A stretch of 64,000 nt of DNA. It comes from Nonlabens marinus S1-08. GTDB taxonomy: Bacteria > Bacteroidota > Bacteroidia > Flavobacteriales > Flavobacteriaceae. This document shows, in pieces, positions 28,866 to 36,729 of the stretch (within the stretch, counting starts at the first letter, position 1; every line of letters starts with the position of its first letter). The stretch covers positions 2,037,779 to 2,101,778 of the forward strand of contig NZ_AP014548.1 of NCBI RefSeq assembly GCF_000831385.1. The letters run 5' to 3'. The position numbers and the translations under genes were made by a program. The notes below the pieces were generated by a model that saw only the letters and a list, made by a program, of their open reading frames with translations, did no database searches and was not told where the DNA came from.

Positions 28866-30101
28866 TTATTTCTCTTTGTTCTTTAATAAAGGATTTGCGC
28901 TTAATATTTCATTGGTTCTTTTCATATCAATAAATACGCTGTTGCCGTGCATAATGAACTTTTTTAATAGATCTTCTGATACTTTAAGGGTTTCGAGTAA
29001 TAGATAACCTATTACAAAATCGAATAGAAAGCTTATGTAGAGTAATTCATATTCACTGTATACATTCTTGTTGGCAATATTGCTATGAACGTGATAATCT
29101 CTTGAACGTACTACTTTACTTGGAAATGATTTCCACTCATCATCAGTGAATTTACCGATTAATACAAATGCTATTTTGTAGTGTTTAATGAACTTTGACA
29201 GGTTATTTGATTTATGTCCTGCATATAACTTCCCAAAAGCTTCAAAAGATGCTATACTATTAGTAAATCTCTTGTTATGGCTTGTATGGGTAGCTATGAA
29301 GTTTTCCATCAACTTGTCCAGGCAGAATTGAAAAGAATTATTAGTATATACTGCGTACAGCACTTTATCTAAATCAACTTTTACTTTCTCATAATCTGTA
29401 TGTACATAAGTATGTGTGGACTTCGTTAATTTTTTATCATTATAATAAACCTGCTGCCATTCTCCACAGGAAAGACATTTAAAACTGAACCTTTCAAATT
29501 TGGCTGACCGCCCAAAGAGTAGTTGTAGCATTTTTTGAAATTGATCATAAATTCTAATCGCTTCCAAAATATCGACAGGCTCATCTTTTTTAAACAGAAT
29601 TGAACCACGATTTTTAATGTGTAATTCTGTTCTTTCAGAATGAAAATTCAAATAATGACTTATTGTTATTTCTAAACCGATATTATCAATTGTATATAGA
29701 TCATCAAATTTTTTATAAAGTAGTTTATCATCCAAATGGTCATACCACGTATAATGATTTACCCATTTTACTATTGCATCATTTATAACAGAAAATTCAG
29801 AGACTTTTGTATTTAAAGCATCTACGAAATGATCTGCACTTACAAAGGAATATTTAGGACGATATATTCTTGTCTCGACCATTCCAGATGATGAATGCTG
29901 AATGTGACAGTCAATAAAAGTTATATAACCTAAACTGGTAAAAACGCCTAAAATTTGTGGTTGCTTATAAACTGTTCTTGGTGCACAAAGATTAGTTTCC
30001 AACATTAAATCGTCATCTTTATAAAAAAGCACAGCAAATTGCTTGTTGCTTTCTTCGCCAGCAAACCATACTTCCCCATAATATTTTTGATCCTTGTTCA
30101 T
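28866..30101 (-). CDS. ApeA-like HEPN protein, probable anti-phage ribonuclease
   Basis: 411 residues, last gene of the defence-type operon. The N-terminal beta-rich region (about 1-200: GEVWFAGEESNKQFAVLFYKDDDLMLETNL) resembles the ApeA N-terminal domain. A single CxxC (FKCLSCGEW) lies near 215. The helical C-terminus carries the HEPN motif R334-x4-H339 (VRSRDYHVHSN). HEPN proteins of this kind act as ribonucleases, and ApeA was described as a one-gene abortive anti-phage system. The start ATG overlaps the stop of the upstream gene by four bases, so translation is coupled. The ApeA assignment is by resemblance; the HEPN motif is seen directly. Confidence 0.6.
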   Translation of the reverse strand: MNKDQKYYGEVWFAGEESNKQFAVLFYKDDDLMLETNLCAPRTVYKQPQILGVFTSLGYITFIDCHIQHSSSGMVETRIYRPKYSFVSADHFVDALNTKVSEFSVINDAIVKWVNHYTWYDHLDDKLLYKKFDDLYTIDNIGLEITISHYLNFHSERTELHIKNRGSILFKKDEPVDILEAIRIYDQFQKMLQLLFGRSAKFERFSFKCLSCGEWQQVYYNDKKLTKSTHTYVHTDYEKVKVDLDKVLYAVYTNNSFQFCLDKLMENFIATHTSHNKRFTNSIASFEAFGKLYAGHKSNNLSKFIKHYKIAFVLIGKFTDDEWKSFPSKVVRSRDYHVHSNIANKNVYSEYELLYISFLFDFVIGYLLLETLKVSEDLLKKFIMHGNSVFIDMKRTNEILSANPLLKNKEK

Positions 30102-30817
30102 TCTACAGGATGTTTACCAATTTTATAAAGTAATGAAGCAATGTTTTTTGAAAGGCTTTGTAAAAATGCCTTATCTGTAAATTTTAATATGTAACGTTGT
30201 GGCTTGCTCAAGTCAGTAAGTTGATTAGTTTTATGTTCAAGTTCAAACCCTTTTTGCTCAAATGCCTTGATTTCCTTAAAATCCCTATGTGTACTCATTA
30301 ATTCTCCATTGTGATGAACTAATATATTTCGAGTTTTTCGTAAGCGTTGTATATAGCTCCATTCTGGATCTAAATCTCTAACAGCTATACCCATTGAGCG
30401 TGACATAAATAATTTTGCTTTATCCATATCACTACTACCTTTAAGGTCGCTCATTTTATAGGCCGTGTTTTTTTGACGTGCATAGTTATCACATCCATAT
30501 TTCAATTTATATTCAAGGAATGAGTAAAGTTGAATGACGATTGATTGCCTAAAAAATTGTTTGAAGTGATTGTCAATCTGCCACATATCGTCTATTAAAC
30601 TCGATGTTAAGTGGTCGTGATATTCTGGTGGGGCATCAATTTGACCTGCTTCTATATCCTTTTGTAATTGATGAAACTTATCTTCAAGTGATTTGCCTTG
30701 TAGCTCAAATTGACGTTCTTGTTCATCTATGTAATCATCAATTTGCATCATTTCAAAATCTACCCATTGCGGTAGGAAATAATTCATTAGGTCATTTAAT
30801 CTTCTTGATCTTGACAT
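30098..30817 (-). CDS. HEPN-motif protein
   Basis: 239 residues, helical throughout. The diagnostic element is R163-N164-x3-H168 in RKTRNILVHHNGE, which matches the HEPN R-N/D-x3-5-H signature. A coiled-coil-prone segment (IDEQERQFELQGKSLEDKFHQLQKDI) lies near residues 28-60. HEPN domains function as metal-independent ribonucleases, or as tightly bound toxin partners of MNT-type antitoxins; no MNT gene is nearby. It is translationally coupled to the downstream ApeA-like gene (ATGA overlap) and begins 9 bases after the GIY-YIG gene. A heteromeric two-HEPN RNase is possible. Confidence 0.65.
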   Translation of the reverse strand: MSRSRRLNDLMNYFLPQWVDFEMMQIDDYIDEQERQFELQGKSLEDKFHQLQKDIEAGQIDAPPEYHDHLTSSLIDDMWQIDNHFKQFFRQSIVIQLYSFLEYKLKYGCDNYARQKNTAYKMSDLKGSSDMDKAKLFMSRSMGIAVRDLDPEWSYIQRLRKTRNILVHHNGELMSTHRDFKEIKAFEQKGFELEHKTNQLTDLSKPQRYILKFTDKAFLQSLSKNIASLLYKIGKHPVE

Positions 30818-30826
30818 ATAAGAGCA

Positions 30827-31414
30827 TTAATGAGTTTTAAATCTATTGTAGTAGGATAATTTTAGTTGTACCGCAACATATACTTCAAATAGATACAATT
30901 CTGTTGAACCTTTTATTGGAAGCATCGAGACTTGACATTCTTCTCTCAATATCTTTTTAAATGGACCCGAAAATCTATCAAAATCTAATTCCTTTCTTGT
31001 ACCAGTATGCTCAACACCTTCAATCTCATTATGAAACTCTTTTCCCATTGTGTAACTCAATGAAGATGAGAAATGGTTTGATCCCTTTGTATGTTGATGA
31101 ATACGCTTGATAACACCACGTGAAATCCCTGTATAGAAAGGTTCATCGTCGAACCAAAACAGATAAATACCTTTGAAATCTTGGTCTTGCTCTAATTGAG
31201 GAATTAAGGACTTTAAGGAATTGCGAGAGGTTACTTTTCCAACTCCAGTTTTACCAAAGTTCTCATATATGCTTATCACTCTTGACTTATCTGTGAGCGT
31301 GGCGAGCATTGCAGGAAAGCTTTCCGTTATTTTCTTAAATTCCCGAGTTTCATCAGGTAAGAAATTTAATGGCCAATGCTTTTTGAGCTTTATCGTTGGG
31401 TTTATTTTTGACAT
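30827..31414 (-). CDS. GIY-YIG nuclease-family protein
   Basis: 195 residues. The GIY-YIG domain occupies about 75-195: G82-I-Y84 in FKGIYLFWFDDE, then Y94-T-G in FYTGISRGVIKRIHQHTKG with the conserved Arg, HFSSSLSY, and the distal Glu in ELYLFEVYVAVQL followed by YNRFKTH. These are the residues that bind the metal and cut DNA in the family. The N-terminal 70 residues are of unknown type. It lies between the DUF3800 and HEPN genes with gaps of 8-9 bases and is therefore an integral part of the operon. The likely role is a DNA nuclease effector or accessory; the target is not known. Confidence 0.75.
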   Translation of the reverse strand: MSKINPTIKLKKHWPLNFLPDETREFKKITESFPAMLATLTDKSRVISIYENFGKTGVGKVTSRNSLKSLIPQLEQDQDFKGIYLFWFDDEPFYTGISRGVIKRIHQHTKGSNHFSSSLSYTMGKEFHNEIEGVEHTGTRKELDFDRFSGPFKKILREECQVSMLPIKGSTELYLFEVYVAVQLKLSYYNRFKTH

Positions 31415-31422
31415 TGCGAATA

Positions 31423-32490
31423 CTAATCTTTAAAAGCTTGTGGAAAATTTCGAACTAAAAAATCAAGAGGATTAACACCTTCCCCTTTCTCCATCCCTAA
31501 CGCTTCAGGCGAAACATCATCTGTGGGCCAAAGACTTTGTGCATTTGATAATTGGAACAATTTACTTTCTTTGATTTGTTTTGAAAACTTTTCCATTCTA
31601 CCTTCTTCATTATTATAAGCGAATGCCAGGGAACTGGCTATTAAATCAGCACATTGTACACCCATCTCATCTTGAGAGTTCACTAACTCTACAGAAGAAA
31701 TTTGATGAGGAAAACTCATAGTACGATTATCGTAACCTATTTCAATAGTCTTTTCAGTCTTGGGGATTAATTCAAGCGTTTTTTCTATGTATCTATTGTA
31801 ATGTTCAATCTGCTTTGACTGATCAAACCTTACGTCAATTGTATTGCCGATTTGCTTCGCCCATTTATCACAGAGTACCAAAAAAGTTGAAAACGTAACA
31901 TCTATAGAGAATTGATCAACTGCACTCAATACTTCATCAATATGATTTTTACTTTTTAAAACAGGTTCAAGAATTTCCTTTTCATCAATTTGATTATACA
32001 ATTCTTTAGTTATAGTGTAAAAATTATTGATTGATAAAGTGTCCTTATTTCTAATCATCGCAACAAATGCTTCGAGAAATATGTTGAATAAATGTTTATT
32101 CCAATAGAAATTACCAAAGTAGAATATCCAATTTGTATAAGCTATGTGGCGACCGTGAAGGTATAAGTCATATCCATTATGATGAAATACGGTTTCAATA
32201 AGTAGATTAACAATTTGGCCACAAGTAGCAAACTCCTTGTTTGCATAGTATAAGATAATATGATCTTCTTTGATCCAAGGGCTGTTTAAAAAATTTAAAA
32301 TCTTTCTTCTACCATTACCACTATTTTTTAATTGTTTAAAATGGATTTCGCCATCTACATTGAAAAGCGATTTTATTTCATTTTGTGCAGTTGCATCATA
32401 ATTGACAGAAGCTAAAACAAAAACTTTCTGATCTTTATTTAACATATCTTGCCCAGTGTTACCTGCTTCATCAAAGTAAATCTTATTCAT
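31423..32490 (-). CDS. DUF3800 protein (second of two)
   Basis: 355 residues. The family hallmarks are the N-terminal acidic motif YFDEAGNTG (Asp7, Glu8) and the C-terminal QCADLIASSLAFAY, whose Asp would join the same acidic site. The middle region (about 100-240) is a long helical insert. DUF3800 proteins are often found beside mobile DNA and defence genes; their activity is not firmly established, and the two acidic motifs suggest a metal-dependent nuclease-like site. It follows the other DUF3800 gene with a 2-base gap and precedes the GIY-YIG gene by 8 bases. The two DUF3800 proteins are clearly different from each other. Confidence 0.8.
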   Translation of the reverse strand: MNKIYFDEAGNTGQDMLNKDQKVFVLASVNYDATAQNEIKSLFNVDGEIHFKQLKNSGNGRRKILNFLNSPWIKEDHIILYYANKEFATCGQIVNLLIETVFHHNGYDLYLHGRHIAYTNWIFYFGNFYWNKHLFNIFLEAFVAMIRNKDTLSINNFYTITKELYNQIDEKEILEPVLKSKNHIDEVLSAVDQFSIDVTFSTFLVLCDKWAKQIGNTIDVRFDQSKQIEHYNRYIEKTLELIPKTEKTIEIGYDNRTMSFPHQISSVELVNSQDEMGVQCADLIASSLAFAYNNEEGRMEKFSKQIKESKLFQLSNAQSLWPTDDVSPEALGMEKGEGVNPLDFLVRNFPQAFKD

Positions 32491-32492
32491 AT

Positions 32493-33629
32493 TTAAAACT
32501 TTTCACTCACGTTTATTAACTGTTTAAGCAAAAGAAATTTTTGACTATCCATTAAATGATTATCTACATCAAGTTTCTTTAACTTATTACTTGCCACTTC
32601 CATTTTGCGAAGCATCGGTTTTACGTAATTTAAATAATGATTAAAATATGCACTTATATCATTTTCATCTTTTGCTAACTTGTAGCCACTACGCCCAGCT
32701 GCTGTTACTACCAAAATGCCATCGTATCGCAAATCTCTTATCAAAGTTCTTATTTGTTCAACGGTAATGTTTTTATGAAGCCTTGATAAACTACCTTGAA
32801 TTGAGTGTACATCGACAAATTGATTGGGGTTAATTCTGAAACAGAAATAAAGAAACTTCAATAAATCTACTTTAGGGTCTAATTTAGAATTTTGATTGAT
32901 ATATAGTATTACATCATTAATTACAAACCGTGTGACCAATATAGAGGAACTGTTAGTGGATTTACTTGTAGTAGGTACTTGGTAACGATATGGGAAATAT
33001 TCTGGTGGCGTCATTTTACCTATTAGAACATCAACAATATCCGACGCTTCTTTAACGTAATGTGAATGTGCAAATACTCTTCCCAAAGAACCAGCCACTA
33101 AATCGGCTAACTGAACCAATACTTCATTTTTATCATCAACCATTTTGTAGTTGCTGAACAATGATTGGATACTTAAATTTTTATTCAAATATGAATACAT
33201 TTCTTGCTTGTATTCTTCAGAAATGAGTTCGTCAACATATATCTCAAAATTCTGATAATCTGAAATGATGTTAGAAGCAAATATCTTTTGGAAGTACTTA
33301 TAGAAAACTTCCTTTATTTGTAAACCCGCACTGTCAATTTTGGATTTATCTACGACAACAGTATATATCTTAAAGTCAAGATTATTGCTTAAATATTGCA
33401 GTGCTTTAAGGCGTTTATCAATTTTTTTAACCGCTCTTGATTTAGATCTTATTTTTTGGCCTTGAAAGAAATTCTTGGAAATATAATCTCTTACTTCATA
33501 TGCTTTATTGAGATTACTCTCTGAAACTACAATTGCAGAATACACAAAATGTGAAACTTCGTTTTGTGCCTGTAAGTTCATTGAACTTGTACCGAACTCG
33601 TCGCCGTAGATATATACTTTTTCTTCCAT
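32493..33629 (-). CDS. DUF3800 protein with C-terminal winged-helix-like domain (first of two)
   Basis: 378 residues. DUF3800 motifs: VYIYGDEFGTS (Asp10, Glu11) and VLVQLADLVAGSLGRVF (about 168-184). After the DUF3800 part, residues about 250-310 resemble a small winged helix (VDVHSIQGSLSRLHKNITVEQIRTLIRDLRYDGILVVT), which could bind nucleic acid. It starts 2 bases after the end of the restriction-methylation gene, so the stop and start nearly overlap. The function is unknown, but the domain pairing of an acidic-site protein with a DNA-binding-like domain fits a defence role. Confidence 0.75.
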   Translation of the reverse strand: MEEKVYIYGDEFGTSSMNLQAQNEVSHFVYSAIVVSESNLNKAYEVRDYISKNFFQGQKIRSKSRAVKKIDKRLKALQYLSNNLDFKIYTVVVDKSKIDSAGLQIKEVFYKYFQKIFASNIISDYQNFEIYVDELISEEYKQEMYSYLNKNLSIQSLFSNYKMVDDKNEVLVQLADLVAGSLGRVFAHSHYVKEASDIVDVLIGKMTPPEYFPYRYQVPTTSKSTNSSSILVTRFVINDVILYINQNSKLDPKVDLLKFLYFCFRINPNQFVDVHSIQGSLSRLHKNITVEQIRTLIRDLRYDGILVVTAAGRSGYKLAKDENDISAYFNHYLNYVKPMLRKMEVASNKLKKLDVDNHLMDSQKFLLLKQLINVSEKF

Positions 33630-33631
33630 CC

Positions 33632-36600
33632 TTAACTATTTTCAACAATTGCAATTTCATCTTCTGTGAGACCATACAACTCATAAACCTTTTGATCAAT
33701 TTCTTTTTCTGTGACGGCTATTTGATCTTGAAGCTCTTGCGCTTTTTTCTTGTTATCTTCAAAGAGTTCCATCCATTCAAACTCATCTTTTTTGGTAAGC
33801 GTAGCGATAGGGTTAAGGCTTTCTTCTGCTCTTAATTTGTTGGTAACTTTTATGGCCTTGTTAAGTTCTTTAATAAATTTCGTAAAATCAAGCTCATACC
33901 AATATTCAAGAATTCTTGTGATTTTTAAAAGGCTGTATTGACCAGAGAAATATGACTTGAAATTTGATTTAAGTTTTGTCAGGCTTGCGTTATACCTGAT
34001 TGTGTTATTAACAGGCTTTGAGAAGTCTATCGCCTTATCAAATTTTATTGGAAAATCTAATATATATGTTCCTTTAAATTGGGCAAATGCTTTGTTTTCA
34101 GCACTTGTCATTGATTTGTGGTAAAACCCAAATAAAGATGAATTAAGTTGTGCCAACAACTGGTCTAATTTATATATCTCATCAGGAATAATCAAATAAG
34201 AGTTTTTCAATACCATCATATTATCTTCGTCCTTGGTAGCAATAATTGACGAGCCCGTACGACGCATAAGTATCTTTGGTTGTAAATACATATCAAGATT
34301 AGCATTACTTTTCATTTCACTTTGTATGAAGTTTACGTACGTTCCTGTATATTCTATGTCATACCTATTAACATCCCTACCTAAAAGTATTGGTAAATGA
34401 TTTTCATCTTTTTTGTCTTCTGATAACCACAATTTATTATTCCGTGTCTCTAAACCACGATAGACAATCGCGTGATCTTTTAATTTTTCAAAACCATTAT
34501 CCAATTTTTCCAATAGAGGATTTGAAGAGTATATAAATGGATTATAGCCACTGGTAAAACGATCTTTTTCGAAAGTTGCAGAACCGTAAATATTCTCTTT
34601 AATATCAGTTGTAAGTTTTATTGTACTTGGAATAGTGTCACTATTTCTTATGTGAATTACTACTGTTTCAACAACTTCATCAAAAGCAGTATTTTTTAAA
34701 TAAACTATTTCTTTAATTAATTTGTTATAAACATCTTGCCGCATTTTGGAAAAATATTGACCGTCCATCCAGCTATTAGGAATAATAAACCCTAAATAAC
34801 CATCGGTTTTTAAAAGAGTATTTAAAGCTAAATCTGTAAATAGGGCATATGTGTTTGGATTATACTCCGCATATTTATAATGCTTGTTTATATAATCTAA
34901 TGTAGGCTGCCCGAAAATAGATTTTATATAAACTACGTAAGGTGGATTACCTATAATCACATCAAAACCACCATTTTCAAACACTTTCGCGAAAGCGGTT
35001 TCCCATTTAAAAGCTTTATCTCCAGCAACACTTTTATTATCTATAAGGCTATTGCCACATTTAATATTACTGCTTAAATCATTGAGTTTACGTCGTGGTT
35101 GTGCGGTGCGCAACCATAAGGATAGCTTTGCTATCTCCACACTCTCTTCATTTAGATCTACACCGTAAATGTTGTTCTCCAATATAGTGTTTTCAATATC
35201 AGGAAATTGTAAACCACCACCTAATACACGTACTTTAAGCTCGTCTATATAATTGTGTTCCTTTATAAGAAAATCAAGTGCCTGGTTTAAGAATGCTCCA
35301 GAACCACAGGCAGGGTCACAAATTGTAATTTGCAGCAACCATTCACGATAGGTGTCGAGAATACTAACTAATTTTTCAATGGTTGTTTTATTACGGTTTT
35401 TACGCCCCTTAAAGTATTGTTCTTCATCAAAACCAAGTTCTTGTTTCTTCTCATCACATAGCTTGCCTACGGTATTTTCTACTATGTATTTGGTAACATA
35501 TTTAGGCGTGTAGAATACACCATCCTTTTTACGCTTACTGGTCTGTTTATCAAAATCGCCACCTTCAATCTCTGCGTTAACGCTCTCGATTTCATTGAGT
35601 GAGTTTTCAAAAATGTGTCCCAGTATATTTACATCTACTTGACTTTCAAAATCGTAATTGGATAATTTAAGTGTGTATTTATATAATAGGTCGTTATCTA
35701 TTTCTAGTGCATCGAGTATGGCATCTGGTTTAAATAAACCACCGTTATAGGCATAGATTTCCGCACGTTTTTCTGTCCCCTTGCGCCCTATATCCAGAAA
35801 GTTGAAATACTGCTTAAAAAGACCATATAATGGACGTTCATCGCCAAAATCCCAATCATCTTTCCATTTGTTTAAGATCTGTAAGGTAGAGTTGGAAGGC
35901 AGTAACATTCTATCTTCCGCAAAGAAGATAAATAGAAAACGATCTATGAGTTTTTGAGATTTTTGAAACAGCGTTAGTTTGACATTTTTCTCTAATCTGG
36001 TTATGTCTTCATCACGTTCAGTTGTGGCGAGCTTATCCTTTACCGTCTTTGAGTTGCGCTTAACCAGATCACGATACAGCTCTCGTTTAAAAATAGAATA
36101 GTCCTTATAGAATGCTTTGGTAATTTCTTCTTCTTCAACAATAGATGCTTCTTTAATCTTTAGCGGTGTATTGTTAAGTACCTTATCCAGATGTAAGCAC
36201 AAATAGAGTAGGTTAAACCGCTTCCGCGAAAGCGTAAACAAATCAAATTCTTCAAACTCTGTAGCATCATTGATGTAAAAGCGCAGCTTTTCAAAGTTGG
36301 ATGTTACTACATACACACAGCCTTTTTGATTAGCCTTATAATCAAATGCCTGCCGCCTAATGCTCTCCAAGTCCTTTGTATTTGTTCCTTTTAACTCTAT
36401 AACTCCTATTGCTGTACCGTCTTTAAGAATTGCGCCATCTGCCTTACGAGCGTTTTTCTCATTCTTAAACTCGGTGGTTAGGTTAGAATTAGGGTTTGGG
36501 AATAGTGTATAGCCCAGAATATTTACAAACAATTCGTTTAGAAACGTTGCTTGATACTGTTCTTCCTTTGCACTTTTAATATTCTCCTGTATCGTCGTAT

Positions 36601-36700
36601 TCCAGAAGTACTTTTGATATTTTTTATATGCTTTATCTACCGCTGCTTCATTAAGCAAAGCGAGATGTGATTTAAGTACAGATGTTTGAAATAATGCCAT
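33632..36700 (-). CDS. Type IIG (Eco57I-like) restriction enzyme and N6-adenine methylase
   Basis: 1022 residues in one chain. The N-terminal nuclease of the PD-(D/E)XK type has D88 in ARKADGAILKDG and E102-L-K104 in VIELKGTNT. The central methylase shows ICDPACGSGAF (AdoMet motif I, Asp about 459) and FDVIIGNPPYV (motif IV, Asn about 584). The C-terminal 250 residues look like a TaqI-like target-recognition domain with terminal helices. It should methylate adenine at, and cut near, one recognition site; the site cannot be predicted here. The gene begins 29 bases after the HTH-Argonaute gene. Two degenerate palindrome copies occur within it (34982-34998 and 36219-36234). Confidence 0.92.
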   Translation of the reverse strand: MALFQTSVLKSHLALLNEAAVDKAYKKYQKYFWNTTIQENIKSAKEEQYQATFLNELFVNILGYTLFPNPNSNLTTEFKNEKNARKADGAILKDGTAIGVIELKGTNTKDLESIRRQAFDYKANQKGCVYVVTSNFEKLRFYINDATEFEEFDLFTLSRKRFNLLYLCLHLDKVLNNTPLKIKEASIVEEEEITKAFYKDYSIFKRELYRDLVKRNSKTVKDKLATTERDEDITRLEKNVKLTLFQKSQKLIDRFLFIFFAEDRMLLPSNSTLQILNKWKDDWDFGDERPLYGLFKQYFNFLDIGRKGTEKRAEIYAYNGGLFKPDAILDALEIDNDLLYKYTLKLSNYDFESQVDVNILGHIFENSLNEIESVNAEIEGGDFDKQTSKRKKDGVFYTPKYVTKYIVENTVGKLCDEKKQELGFDEEQYFKGRKNRNKTTIEKLVSILDTYREWLLQITICDPACGSGAFLNQALDFLIKEHNYIDELKVRVLGGGLQFPDIENTILENNIYGVDLNEESVEIAKLSLWLRTAQPRRKLNDLSSNIKCGNSLIDNKSVAGDKAFKWETAFAKVFENGGFDVIIGNPPYVVYIKSIFGQPTLDYINKHYKYAEYNPNTYALFTDLALNTLLKTDGYLGFIIPNSWMDGQYFSKMRQDVYNKLIKEIVYLKNTAFDEVVETVVIHIRNSDTIPSTIKLTTDIKENIYGSATFEKDRFTSGYNPFIYSSNPLLEKLDNGFEKLKDHAIVYRGLETRNNKLWLSEDKKDENHLPILLGRDVNRYDIEYTGTYVNFIQSEMKSNANLDMYLQPKILMRRTGSSIIATKDEDNMMVLKNSYLIIPDEIYKLDQLLAQLNSSLFGFYHKSMTSAENKAFAQFKGTYILDFPIKFDKAIDFSKPVNNTIRYNASLTKLKSNFKSYFSGQYSLLKITRILEYWYELDFTKFIKELNKAIKVTNKLRAEESLNPIATLTKKDEFEWMELFEDNKKKAQELQDQIAVTEKEIDQKVYELYGLTEDEIAIVENS
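34982..34998. repeat. Degenerate palindrome copy in the restriction-methylation gene
   Basis: Core CTTTCGCGAAAG with one arm altered; read as ETAFAKVF. Confidence 0.6.
36219..36234. repeat. Degenerate palindrome copy in the restriction-methylation gene
   Basis: CGCTTCCGCGAAAGCG, the same single-base variant as in pta; read as TLSRKRF. Confidence 0.65.
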
Positions 36701-36729
36701 TAATGCTTTGTATTGCTATTGATACTCTA

